42,305 nt of DNA, from positions 1-42,305 of the forward strand of contig JANRKB010000040.1 of assembly GCA_033763695.1 (NCBI GenBank), read 5' to 3'. Under the pieces are notes generated by a model. That model saw only the letters and a program-made list of their open reading frames with translations. It had not been told where the DNA came from and ran no database searches. This DNA is from JANRKB01 sp033763695. Lineage in GTDB: Bacteria; Planctomycetota; Phycisphaerae; Phycisphaerales; UBA1924. A program made the position numbers and the translations under genes. This document shows, one piece after another, positions 33,609-41,950 of this stretch. Numbering within the stretch: position 1 is the stretch's first letter; the number at the start of each line of letters is the position of its first letter.

Positions 33609-34766
33609 ATGTCCGTTGCTTCCGACGCGCAGACGACTGTCAACCCCACCGGGCACATCCACCTGGAGGCCAAGCCCAAGAACGACCCGCACGCGACTCG
33701 CTTCGGCAAGTTCCTGCAAGCCGCCATCAAACTGGGTGCGTCGGACCTCATCATGAAGTCCGAGCAGAGCCCCAAGCTGCGCCTGCGCGGCGCCCTCAAG
33801 CCGCTGGACACCGAACCCGTCACCGGCGAGGAGTTCTTCCAGATCGCCCGCGCCATCCTCGACGACGAGCAGATGGAAGACCTGCACAAGTTCGGCTCGG
33901 TCGACTTCGCTTACGACTACGACAAGAACGCCCGCTTCCGCGTCAACCTCTTCCAGGCCCGCGGCAAGCTCTCCATGGCCGCCCGTCTCATCACCTCAAA
34001 CATCCGCAAGTTCGAGGATCTCTACCTCCCGCCCTCGATGGCCGAACTCGCGCTCCAGCCCCAGGGCATCGTGCTGCTCTGCGGCGTCACCGGCTCGGGT
34101 AAGTCGACCACCATCGCCGCCATGCTCGACTATGTGAACGAGCGCAAGCCCGTCCACATCGTCACCATCGAAGACCCCATCGAATACATCTTCGAGGACA
34201 AGAAAGCCACCATTAACCAGCGCGAGATCGGCATCGACTGCCTCGACTTCAAGGTCGCGCTGCGTGCCCTCGTTCGTGAGAACCCCGACATCGTGCTCGT
34301 CGGCGAAATGCGCGACCAAGAGACCTTCGAGGCCGCACTGCACGCCGCCGAGACCGGCCACCTGGTCTACGGCACCATCCACGCCTCCTCCACCACGCAG
34401 TGCTTCTCGCGTATCTACGGCCTCTTCGAACAGGAGGAAGTCGAGCAGGTCCGCAAGATCCTCGCCTACCAGATGCGCGGCTTCGTCTATCAGAAGCTCC
34501 TCCCCACGCTGCACCCCGACATCCCGCGTATCCCCGGCCTTGAGATCCTCCTCAACAACGGCGTGGTGCGCAAGTACATCCTCGAAGCCCGCGAAGGCGA
34601 ACTCTCGACCTATCTGAAGTCCACCGAAGCCCGCCAGTCGGGCATGAAGGACTTCAACCAGTCGCTCGTCGAACTGGTCGAGCAGGAATACATCCACATG
34701 CGCGTCGCGATGGAAAACACCCCCAACGCCGACGAACTGATGATGCGCCTCAAAAAGCTCGGCTAA
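33609..34766 (+). CDS. pilT: Type IV pilus retraction ATPase PilT
   Basis: A 385-residue hexameric secretion ATPase. KLGASDLIMK at 41-50 is the N-terminal PAS-like entry typical of PilT. Walker A is GVTGSGKST (159-167), the Asp box lies around IVTIEDPIEY (184-193), Walker B is IVLVGEMRDQET (228-239), and the His box is HLVYGTIHAS (251-260). It powers pilus retraction and twitching. GGAG lies before ATG 33609; a TTG at 33591 is a weaker alternative. No PilB, PilC or secretin gene lies nearby. Its place just after the che operon and a pseudopilin suggests a functional link, which is an inference. Confidence 0.93.
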   Translation: MSVASDAQTTVNPTGHIHLEAKPKNDPHATRFGKFLQAAIKLGASDLIMKSEQSPKLRLRGALKPLDTEPVTGEEFFQIARAILDDEQMEDLHKFGSVDFAYDYDKNARFRVNLFQARGKLSMAARLITSNIRKFEDLYLPPSMAELALQPQGIVLLCGVTGSGKSTTIAAMLDYVNERKPVHIVTIEDPIEYIFEDKKATINQREIGIDCLDFKVALRALVRENPDIVLVGEMRDQETFEAALHAAETGHLVYGTIHASSTTQCFSRIYGLFEQEEVEQVRKILAYQMRGFVYQKLLPTLHPDIPRIPGLEILLNNGVVRKYILEAREGELSTYLKSTEARQSGMKDFNQSLVELVEQEYIHMRVAMENTPNADELMMRLKKLG

Positions 34767-34827
34767 GTCGCACTTCCACAACTGTCGCACGCGCCCGCGG
34801 CCACGCATGCCCCGCGATGTGGTGTCG

Positions 34828-34833
34828 TACAAT
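34828..34833 (+). promoter_or_regulatory. -10 box close to the rlmE start
   Basis: TACAAT (five of six to consensus) ends 9 bases before ATG 34843 and no Shine-Dalgarno intervenes. A start site at 34840-34843 would leave a leader of 0-3 bases. Confidence 0.4.
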
Positions 34834-34842
34834 CGCTCACCC

Positions 34843-35541
34843 ATGGCCCAGCCGCGCAAACTCCACGACAAATACTTCCTGCAGGCCAAGGCCGAGGGGT
34901 ATCTTGCTCGCTCGGCCTACAAGCTCAAAGAGATCCAGGAACGCGGCAAGATCATCTGGCCCGGCGATCGCGTGCTCGACCTCGGCTGTGCGCCCGGCTC
35001 ATGGATGCAGGTCGCGTGCGAACTCACCGGCCCCAAGGGCCGCATCGTCGGCATCGACTTGCAGGAGATCCGCGAGGGCTTCCCGGCGCAGGTGCGCACC
35101 ATGGTCGGTGACGCCTTCACCGCGGAGCCTGCTGTGCTTTTGGCCGCCGCCGCCAAAGACGGCGAGCCGCCTGAGAAGCGCAAGATGTTCGACGTTGTGC
35201 TCAGCGACATGGCCCCCAACACCAGCGGGCACGGCGACGATCTGCTCTCGGCCCGCCTGTGCCGTCGCGTGCTCGAACTGCTGCCGGGCGTGCTCAAGCC
35301 CGGCGGGCACCTGGCGATGAAGATCTTCGAAGGCGCGGAGCATCCGCGCGTGCTGCACGAGACCAAGGCGATGTTCCGCGACGCACGCAGCTTCAAGCCG
35401 CACGCGTGCCGCGATGTCTCGCGTGAGACGTACATCGTGGCGTACGGCTATTCGGGCGCGACCTCGCGCGACAGCAAGCCGCCCAAGGGCGTCGCGCCCG
35501 CCAAGCCCGCGCCCAAGGCCGGCTGGGGTTCCGCCTCCTGA
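34843..35541 (+). CDS. rlmE: 23S rRNA 2'-O-ribose methyltransferase RlmE (FtsJ/RrmJ)
   Basis: A 232-residue enzyme that methylates U2552 (E. coli numbering) in the 23S rRNA A-loop during 50S assembly. It begins with the typical DKYFLQAKAEGYLARSAYK. The SAM loop is VLDLGCAPGSWMQ (44-56). The K-D-K-E catalytic tetrad is visible as K27 (SAYKL), D122 (SDMAP), K160 (AMKIF) and E195 (SRETY). I chose ATG 34843, which is where the conserved sequence begins; ATG 34807 would put the TACAAT box inside the gene. The C-terminal tail is a short Lys/Pro/Ala-rich extension. Confidence 0.93.
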   Translation: MAQPRKLHDKYFLQAKAEGYLARSAYKLKEIQERGKIIWPGDRVLDLGCAPGSWMQVACELTGPKGRIVGIDLQEIREGFPAQVRTMVGDAFTAEPAVLLAAAAKDGEPPEKRKMFDVVLSDMAPNTSGHGDDLLSARLCRRVLELLPGVLKPGGHLAMKIFEGAEHPRVLHETKAMFRDARSFKPHACRDVSRETYIVAYGYSGATSRDSKPPKGVAPAKPAPKAGWGSAS

Positions 35542-35584
35542 GCACTGATTCGTCGCAAGCGCCGCATTGGCGCGGGAGCCGCCG

Positions 35585-37651
35585 TTGGGTTTGGTCGCGC
35601 AAGCGTGGCTGACGATGCTGACACCCGGAGCGGCGTTGATCGCAGCGTCGCTCGGTGTGCCGCTGCTCGTCGCGCTGTACGTGCTCAAGCTGCGCCGCCG
35701 CCCGGTGCGCGTGAGCACGGCGTTGTTCTGGCCTCGCGCGACGAGTGATGTCGAAGCGAACGTCCCATGGCGCACGCCGCGCTTCACGTGGCTCTTTGTG
35801 CTGCACCTTTTGATCGTTCTGCTGCTCTGTGCCGCGCTGGGTCGCCCCGCACTCACCGGCGGCGGACGCCCGCCCGATGAACTCATTCTCGTCCTCTCCC
35901 GCAGCGCGACGATGGACACGCGCGACGCCGACGGCACGCCCCCAAGCTCGCGCCTGCGCGAGGCGATCCGTCGCGCGGACGACCTGCTCGACGAGGCCAG
36001 CCGCAGCGGTCGCGGCGTGCGCGCCACGCTCATCTCCTTTGCCGCCGACGCTCGCATCGAGGCCGGCCCAACCGATGATCTGGGCCTGGTGCGCGACACC
36101 CTCGAACGCATGGAGATCGCCGACCAGCCCGCCAATCTCACCAGCGCGATGCGCGTGCTCGGCGGCCTGCTCGCCAGCGATCAGGAAGACACCCGCACGC
36201 GGCGCGTCGTGCTCCTCGGCGATGGCGTTTGGGACGCCGCCGAAGCTGACGCACCAGCGACCATCGAGTACATGCGTGTCGGCCCGCCGCAGGGCACACC
36301 CGTCGACAACGCAGGCCTTGCCGCTCTCGCGACGCGCCGCGACGATGCCGATCCCACCAAGGTGCGGGTGTTCGTGCGCGTGGTCAACGCGGGCGCAGCG
36401 CCGCGTGCAACGACATTGACTCTCGCGCTCAACGGCACGGTGCTCGAACGCCGCGCTGTCACAGTTCCTGCACGAAGCGCGCCCAAGAGCGGCGCAGCAC
36501 CCACCACCCCCGCCGCCACCCCCGCCGCAGGCGACCCACCCAATGACGGCACGCTCAATCTCACGCTCGTCGCCGTCGCACCCGGCGGCGGGGTTCTCAC
36601 CGTCTCGCTGCCAGACGAGGACGCGCTCGCGTGCGACAATCTCGCGGGTGCGACGCTGCTGCCGCCGAAACGACCAACGCTTCTCCTTGTGGGTCCAAAC
36701 CCAACGCTCGACGCCACGCCCGATGCCGAGACGCGTGCACGCACCGAAGCCAGCGAGTTGCTCGCAGACGTGCTTCGTCAAGTTCCCAGCGCAGGGCTCA
36801 CGCGCACCACGATCGCGCGTTGGGAACAGGATGGCCGCCCCCGCGCAGATGTGATCGTGTTTGACAGTGTGACGCCGACGCGCGTGCCCGACGCACCGAC
36901 GCTCTCGCTCGGCGCGGGGCTGCCTGCCGCCCCGCTCTCGCTGGCACCAGCGGGGTCGCTCGTCAAGCAACGCGTCGTCTCGTGGGATCGCAAGCACCCC
37001 GCGCTGCGTGACCTCGCACTCGACGCGCTGCTCGCTGACACAACGCGGCAACTGCCCGCACTGAACGCCGACAGTCCAAGCGCAGCGGACCTCATCATCG
37101 GCGATCACGGCACGCTCTTGCGTGAAGCCACCATCGCCGGTCGTTCACACCTCGTCACGCCGTTCGCCTTAGCTGACTCCAACTGGGCGTTGCAAGTGTC
37201 GTTCCCGCTGTTTGTGGTGCAGGCCATTGAGTATCTGTCGCGGGCCGAGCAGACCGCCGCGGGACTGAAGTTTGTCACCACGCAGCCCGTCGAACTCGAA
37301 GCCACCGCGCCAAGCGTGCGGCTTGAAGGCCCGCGACAGGTGGAAGCGCCCGCAACCCGCGACGGCGGCGTATCCCGCGCAACGCTCGGCGTCCTGTCGC
37401 GTGCGGGCGTCTACATCGCCCGCGGGGCAAGCGTCCCAGCGATCGTCAGCAATGTCACCGATGACACAGTCAGCCGCGCCGCCACCCGCGATCACATCAG
37501 CATCGGCGGACGCACGCTCGCCAGCGGCGTGGGCGAAACCGGGCCGCGAGAGATCTGGTCGTGGTTGCTGGTGCTCGCGTTCGCACTGCTCGCGGTGGAG
37601 TGGCTGGTCTTCGCGCGATCCTCACGGCCAGACGCACAAAACCGGGTATAG
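35585..37651 (+). CDS. BatA-like membrane protein with degenerate von Willebrand A domain
   Basis: About 688 residues. Two N-terminal transmembrane helices (~13-35 and ~67-88) flank LKLRRRPVRVSTALFWPR, the pattern of the BatA/aerotolerance N-terminal domain. A vWA-like domain follows (~99-240), but the metal-site motif DxSxS is replaced by LSRSATM (104-110), so the Asp is missing. The rest is a long extracytoplasmic region with two Pro/Ala linkers. A C-terminal transmembrane helix (WSWLLVLAFALLAVEWLVF) precedes a short basic tail. Similar planctomycete proteins are usually encoded with a MoxR ATPase and DUF58 protein; none is here. TTG 35585 has GGGAG 6 bases upstream; TTG 35567 and ATG 35615 are alternatives. 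Confidence 0.7.
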   Translation: MGLVAQAWLTMLTPGAALIAASLGVPLLVALYVLKLRRRPVRVSTALFWPRATSDVEANVPWRTPRFTWLFVLHLLIVLLLCAALGRPALTGGGRPPDELILVLSRSATMDTRDADGTPPSSRLREAIRRADDLLDEASRSGRGVRATLISFAADARIEAGPTDDLGLVRDTLERMEIADQPANLTSAMRVLGGLLASDQEDTRTRRVVLLGDGVWDAAEADAPATIEYMRVGPPQGTPVDNAGLAALATRRDDADPTKVRVFVRVVNAGAAPRATTLTLALNGTVLERRAVTVPARSAPKSGAAPTTPAATPAAGDPPNDGTLNLTLVAVAPGGGVLTVSLPDEDALACDNLAGATLLPPKRPTLLLVGPNPTLDATPDAETRARTEASELLADVLRQVPSAGLTRTTIARWEQDGRPRADVIVFDSVTPTRVPDAPTLSLGAGLPAAPLSLAPAGSLVKQRVVSWDRKHPALRDLALDALLADTTRQLPALNADSPSAADLIIGDHGTLLREATIAGRSHLVTPFALADSNWALQVSFPLFVVQAIEYLSRAEQTAAGLKFVTTQPVELEATAPSVRLEGPRQVEAPATRDGGVSRATLGVLSRAGVYIARGASVPAIVSNVTDDTVSRAATRDHISIGGRTLASGVGETGPREIWSWLLVLAFALLAVEWLVFARSSRPDAQNRV

Positions 37652-37652
37652 T
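37647..37652 (+). promoter_or_regulatory. -10 box overlapping the BatA-like stop codon
   Basis: TATAGT (five of six to consensus) contains the TAG stop of the preceding gene. It could drive the alkaline phosphatase from about 37659, with an 85-base leader. A 23-codon frame beginning TTG at 37659 and ending at 37730 lies in that leader, exactly 6 bases after the box. Confidence 0.35.
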
Positions 37653-37743
37653 CACGCTTTGCACCGACGCCGACTGTTCTTTCCCGACGCGCCCTGCCAC
37701 ATGCCCCGCCGGCCGCGTCGCGATCTCTGACCACGAGTCACCC

Positions 37744-39231
37744 ATGCCGCACGACCCGACCTCGACCGATCCCTCGCCCGCCGCGACACGCACGCGCACG
37801 GTTGATCGCCGCTCGTTCCTCGGCTGGTCCGGTGCGGCGGCCGCGCTGCTGAGCACGAGCGGGCTGCGCGTCGCCTCCGCCGCCGAGTCGCGTCGTCGCA
37901 CGCAGCCCGTCGCCGATCGTCGCGTCGCCAAGAACGTCATTTTCATGGTCAGCGACGGCATGTCGCAAGGCACGCTCACGCTGGCCCACATGCTGCGTCG
38001 CATCCGCGACAATCGCGACAGCAACTGGGTCTCTCTCTGGTCGCGCGCGGGCACGCGTCGCGCTCTCGCCCGCACACATTCCGCCGACTCGCTCGTGACC
38101 GACTCCGCTGCGGGTGGCTGCGCGTGGGGCATCGGCGAACACATCAACAACGATGTGATCAACATCACGCTCGACGGCCGTCAGCCCACGCCGATCCTGA
38201 TCCACGCCAAGCAGAACGGCAAGGCAACCGGCCTCGTCACCACCACGCGACTCACGCACGCCACGCCCGCGAGTTTCCTCGCAACCATGCCCAAGCGCAG
38301 CATGGAGGACCAGATCGGGCCGCAAATGCTCGAGCGCGGCTTCGACGTCGCCCTCGGCGGCGGCGGCAAGTACATCACACCCGAGGCAATCGCCAAGCAT
38401 CCAACACTGCGCGTCGCCCGCGACGCCGCGACGCTCGCCACACTCGCCGCGGCGCGCGACACGACGCCGCTGCTCGGCGTCTTCGCGGACTCACACTGCC
38501 CCTACGAACTCGATCGCTCCGCAGATTCGCCGTCGCTTTCAACGATGAGCAAAGCCGCGCTCGATGTGCTCTCGCGCCGCGGCGACGGCTTCGTGCTGCA
38601 GATCGAGGGCGGCCGCGTCGATCACGCCGCCCACGCCAACGACGCTGGCTCGCTGCTCGCCGAGCAGGTCGAGTTCGACAACGCCGTCGGCGTCGTTGCC
38701 GAGTTCGTCCGCGATCGCGACGACACGCTCGTCATCCTGACCACCGACCACGGCAACGCCAACCCCGGCCTCACGCTCTACGGCCGCGATTCGTACAAGG
38801 CCTTTGAGCGACTCAGCAACGTCAAGCGTTCCTTCGAATGGCTCTTTGCTCAGATCGACACCAAGATCGCCTACGACGATCCCGCGCACCCGCAGGAAGC
38901 CAAGCCGACGGACAAGCTCGCCGCCGCGGTGCGCGAGGCAACCGGTGTCGAGTTGACCGCGGCACAGTTGCAGCACGTCGCGCTCGCGCTGCAAGGCAAG
39001 CGCACCATGCCGTTTGACCCCATGAACAGCGCGACGAGCGTGCTTGGACAAATCCTCGCCAACACGCTGGGTGTGTCGTTCATCAGCCCCAACCACACGT
39101 CGGACATGGTCGAAGTCACCTCGCTCGGCCCGGGCAGCGAGCACCTCGCGCCCGCGATCGACAACATCGACTTGCACGCGCTGATGGTCAACGCCATGGC
39201 CCTGGCCCCGGCCAAGCCGATCGCCGGCTGA
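37744..39231 (+). CDS. Tat-exported alkaline phosphatase
   Basis: A 495-residue secreted phosphomonoesterase. A Tat signal, DRRSFLGWSGAAAALLSTSG (21-40), ends near VASAAE. The mature enzyme has the metal ligand Asp71 in IFMVSDGMSQG, the nucleophile Ser121 in LVTDSAAGG, and a metal/His site in EGGRVDHAAHAND. TTDHGN lies near the end of the core. It belongs to the PhoA superfamily and releases phosphate from organic esters outside the cytoplasm. I chose ATG 37744 because it directly precedes the Tat signal; the frame is open further upstream but overlaps the previous gene. The ribosome binding site is weak. Confidence 0.92.
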   Translation: MPHDPTSTDPSPAATRTRTVDRRSFLGWSGAAAALLSTSGLRVASAAESRRRTQPVADRRVAKNVIFMVSDGMSQGTLTLAHMLRRIRDNRDSNWVSLWSRAGTRRALARTHSADSLVTDSAAGGCAWGIGEHINNDVINITLDGRQPTPILIHAKQNGKATGLVTTTRLTHATPASFLATMPKRSMEDQIGPQMLERGFDVALGGGGKYITPEAIAKHPTLRVARDAATLATLAAARDTTPLLGVFADSHCPYELDRSADSPSLSTMSKAALDVLSRRGDGFVLQIEGGRVDHAAHANDAGSLLAEQVEFDNAVGVVAEFVRDRDDTLVILTTDHGNANPGLTLYGRDSYKAFERLSNVKRSFEWLFAQIDTKIAYDDPAHPQEAKPTDKLAAAVREATGVELTAAQLQHVALALQGKRTMPFDPMNSATSVLGQILANTLGVSFISPNHTSDMVEVTSLGPGSEHLAPAIDNIDLHALMVNAMALAPAKPIAG

Positions 39232-39248
39232 GCGCGAGCCTGCCCCGG

Positions 39249-39254
39249 TACACT
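39249..39254 (+). promoter_or_regulatory. -10 box of a probable leaderless gene (aldehyde dehydrogenase)
   Basis: TACACT, then GTGCGT, then GTG at 39261: the same box and the same 6-base spacing as at 10735 (minus strand) and 10832. It lies 17 bases after the stop of the phosphatase gene. Confidence 0.5.
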
Positions 39255-39260
39255 GTGCGT

Positions 39261-40709
39261 GTGAGCCCATTTTCACAAGAAAGCACGCGCGAGATTGCCC
39301 GCCAGATCGAAGCGGCGTGCGCGGCGATGAACGCGCCGCAGTGGCAAGACGACGCCCATCGCGCGACGCTCCTTGATGCCATCGCCCACGCCCTGCGCAG
39401 CCGCGAGCACGAGATCATCTCCGTCGCAAGTGATGAAAGCGCACTGACGCCCGACGAACTCGCGCCCGAGTTCGCACGCATGTGGCGCACGCTCGCGATG
39501 TTCGCCCAGACACTCCGCGACAGCACATCTCAGGCGTCATGGCGCGGCGTCGCGATCGTGCCCGCCGAGCAGGACGCCGCACAATCCATCGGCCCCAACC
39601 ACGATCTGCGCCGGATGCGCTTCGCCCTGCCCGGCGTCGTCGCCGTCTTTGGTGCGAGCAACTTCCCGCTGGCCTACGGCATGCTCGGCGGCGACACCGC
39701 CTCCGCGCTCGCCGCGGGCTGCGCAGTTGCTGTCAAGCAGCACCCCGCGCAGCCGCGTACCGGCACGCTTCTTGCAACGCTCGCGCACGAAGCACTCGAC
39801 TCCCGCGGCATGGACCAACGCATCCTCACGCTCATCGCCGACGACGGCACCGATTCGCCGCGGGTCGCCGAGGCACTTGTCGCGCATCGAAGCATCGTCG
39901 GCGTCGGCTTCACCGGCTCGCGCATCGTCGGCGATCGAATCGCCGGCCTCGGTGCCCAGCGCACGCCACCGATTCCCGTCTTCGCCGAGATGGGCAGCCT
40001 CAATCCGATCGTCGTCCTGCCTCACGCGTGGCACGCGCGCGCGGACGCCATCACCGACAGCGTGATCGCATCCCTGCTCCAGCGCCACGGCCAGCAATGC
40101 ACCGCTCCCGGTCTTCTCCTGCTCCCCACCCGCAACGCCGCCCAGGACGCGTTTGCCCGCTTTCGCGCCGCCCTCGACGCCGCGCCCGCGCGACGCATGC
40201 TCAGCGATGGCGTGGCGACGAACTACGTCCGCCGCGTCGAAGAAGTTGCCGCGCTCAGCTGTGTGCTCGACGCCAGTGCATGGCGGCGGCTGGATTCACG
40301 CACCACACGGCCGCGTGTCTTCCTCGCTGACGGCAACATCTTGCCCCACCACGCCGCGGCGTGGGACGAGATCTTCGGCCCCGCGATGATCATCTCGTGG
40401 TACGCCACACCACGCGACGCACTCACTCCGCTGAACGGCACGCTGACCGCAACGCTCCACGCTGAGCCAAACGACGATGTCGCCGACATCCTCGCGTCGA
40501 TGCTCGCCCGCGCTGGGCGCGTCATCGTCAACGGCGTTCCCACCGGCGTGCGTGTGTGCCCCGCGACGGTCCACGGCGGGCCGTGGCCGAGCACCAACCG
40601 CCCCGACTTCACCGCCGTCGGCCCTGACGCGATGCTCCGCTGGACGCGCCCTGTCACGCTGCAGAACTGGCCCGCCGCATGGCGCCCGTCACAGGTGCGC
40701 GGCACATGA
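39261..40709 (+). CDS. NAD(P)-dependent aldehyde dehydrogenase, alpha-ketoglutaric semialdehyde dehydrogenase type
   Basis: A 482-residue enzyme oxidising an aldehyde to a carboxylate. PGVVAVFGASNFPLAYG (124-140) holds the conserved Asn134. VGFTGSRIVG (215-224) is the cofactor loop. FAEMGSLNPIVVLP (241-254) carries general base Glu243, and HGQQCTAPG (276-284) carries nucleophile Cys280. EMGSLNP and GQQCTAPG resemble the 2,5-dioxovalerate/ketoglutaric semialdehyde dehydrogenases of sugar acid and hydroxyproline catabolism; the exact substrate is not proven. GTG 39261 matches a leaderless promoter; GTG 39255 is adjacent. It overlaps the next gene by ATGA. Confidence 0.88.
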   Translation: MSPFSQESTREIARQIEAACAAMNAPQWQDDAHRATLLDAIAHALRSREHEIISVASDESALTPDELAPEFARMWRTLAMFAQTLRDSTSQASWRGVAIVPAEQDAAQSIGPNHDLRRMRFALPGVVAVFGASNFPLAYGMLGGDTASALAAGCAVAVKQHPAQPRTGTLLATLAHEALDSRGMDQRILTLIADDGTDSPRVAEALVAHRSIVGVGFTGSRIVGDRIAGLGAQRTPPIPVFAEMGSLNPIVVLPHAWHARADAITDSVIASLLQRHGQQCTAPGLLLLPTRNAAQDAFARFRAALDAAPARRMLSDGVATNYVRRVEEVAALSCVLDASAWRRLDSRTTRPRVFLADGNILPHHAAAWDEIFGPAMIISWYATPRDALTPLNGTLTATLHAEPNDDVADILASMLARAGRVIVNGVPTGVRVCPATVHGGPWPSTNRPDFTAVGPDAMLRWTRPVTLQNWPAAWRPSQVRGT

Positions 40710-41326
40710 CTTCCGCTCCGCGCTGCGATCGCGCATTCTTCACCACCGATGCCATCACGCTCGCACGCCGCCTCCTGGGTCAGCGCCTCGTCCGCATCGA
40801 GCGCGGCCAGCGTCGCGCGTGCATCATCGTCGAGACTGAGGCCTACCTCGGCACGCACGACCTTGCGAGCCATGCCGCCAACGGCCGACGCACGCCGCGC
40901 AATGAAGCGATGTACGCCATTGCGGGCACCTCGTACGTCTACTTCACCTACGGCATGCACCACTGCTTCAACGTGGTCTGCGGGCGCGTCGATGAACCCG
41001 CCGCCGTGCTCATCCGCGCCGCCGAGGTGACCGAGGGCGATGCTCTCATGCGTGCGACTCTGCCCGAGGCCCGCCGCGTGCGCACGCCGACGCGCGAGCT
41101 ATGCCGCGGCCCCGGTCGGCTGTGCCGCGCCTTGAGCATCGATCGCGCACTGAACTGCATCGACCTGACCACCAGCGACGAACTGTGGATCGAGCGTGTG
41201 CGTCGCCGCTGCGTGCGTTCGAGCGCCATCGGCGTCTCCCCGCGCATCGGCGTCGATTACGCCCGTCACTGGAGCCTGAAACCGCTGCGCTTCTTTCTCC
41301 ATCAAAGCCAGTGCGTGAGCCGCTGA
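40706..41326 (+). CDS. 3-methyladenine (alkylpurine) DNA glycosylase, AAG/MPG family
   Basis: A 206-residue base-excision repair enzyme that flips out and removes alkylated purines. IVETEAYLGTHDLASHA (41-57) has the catalytic Glu45 and the intercalating Tyr47 (human E125 and Y127). TPRNEAMY and TSYVYFTYGMHHCFNVV follow exactly as in the family. CRGPGRLCRAL is the conserved late motif. The ATG at 40706 overlaps the stop of the aldehyde dehydrogenase (ATGA), so translation is probably coupled. The pairing of a dehydrogenase with this repair enzyme has no obvious metabolic logic. An upstream ATG at 40679 is less likely. Confidence 0.93.
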   Translation: MTSAPRCDRAFFTTDAITLARRLLGQRLVRIERGQRRACIIVETEAYLGTHDLASHAANGRRTPRNEAMYAIAGTSYVYFTYGMHHCFNVVCGRVDEPAAVLIRAAEVTEGDALMRATLPEARRVRTPTRELCRGPGRLCRALSIDRALNCIDLTTSDELWIERVRRRCVRSSAIGVSPRIGVDYARHWSLKPLRFFLHQSQCVSR

Positions 41327-41437
41327 CGCACGCAACTACCGAGTACCCACCAAACGACCGGCGGGTCAGAGAGACAAAAGCCTTCAACCTTTGCGCAGGA
41401 GTGATCCGATGAGGGTCTTTCCTGACCAAGATTGGAA

Positions 41438-41443
41438 TATCAT
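41438..41443 (+). promoter_or_regulatory. Possible -10 box upstream of the Minf_1886-type gene
   Basis: TATCAT lies in a short AT-rich patch 23 bases before ATG 41467. AGGAG at 41451-41455 would lie within the resulting leader. No -35 is evident. Confidence 0.3.
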
Positions 41444-41466
41444 CGAGGGCAGGAGCAGAGGCGGCC

Positions 41467-41868
41467 ATGCCGCGGGAGTCGCTGGACGTGTCGGAAACGT
41501 TCAAGGTGAACTGGAAGAAGTTGCGTGACCAGGCGCCATACCCGCCGGCCGCGTTCGACTTTGTACGCGAGGGCCTCGCCCACACCGTCAGTATGGTGCA
41601 CGCCAACGCCGCCGGCGACGATGATTCGCGCCACGTCAGCGGCCAGCAGTTGTGCCTCGGCCTGCGGGACTACGCGATCCGTCAATACGGCATGCTCGCC
41701 AAGACCGTCCTCAATCGCTGGGGCGTCAATCGCACCGAGGACTTCGGCAACATCGTCTTCGCGATGATCGACGCCGGCCTCATGCGCAAGACGGACGAAG
41801 ATCACGTCGACGACTTCCGCGATGTCTTTGACTTCGACGAAGCCTTCTGTGCCGCGAAAGTCGGCTGA
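41467..41868 (+). CDS. Minf_1886-type conserved protein (Planctomycetes/Verrucomicrobia)
   Basis: A 133-residue soluble protein. YPPAAFDFVREGLAHTV (19-35), RHVSGQQLCLGLRDYA (55-70) and WGVNRTEDFGNIVFAMI match what I recall of a small family restricted to Planctomycetes and Verrucomicrobia. The family has no known function. The acidic C-terminus (DEDHVDDFRDVFDFDEAF) is part of that pattern. The naming is from memory of the motif pattern, not a search. It stands alone between the DNA glycosylase and the AI-2E transporter. Confidence 0.7.
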   Translation: MPRESLDVSETFKVNWKKLRDQAPYPPAAFDFVREGLAHTVSMVHANAAGDDDSRHVSGQQLCLGLRDYAIRQYGMLAKTVLNRWGVNRTEDFGNIVFAMIDAGLMRKTDEDHVDDFRDVFDFDEAFCAAKVG

Positions 41869-41938
41869 GCCGATCACCAACAACCGGCGCACCGCCGATC
41901 CCGTCGCGACCCACGCGGCGTGTCTCTCACTTTTCCGC

Positions 41939-41944
41939 TACGGT
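41939..41944 (+). promoter_or_regulatory. Weak -10-like box 6 bases before the AI-2E transporter start
   Basis: TACGGT, then ATCCGT, then ATG 41951. It fits a TANNNT pattern at the same 6-base spacing as the other leaderless candidates but is a poorer match to consensus. No Shine-Dalgarno is present. Confidence 0.3.
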
Positions 41945-41950
41945 ATCCGT

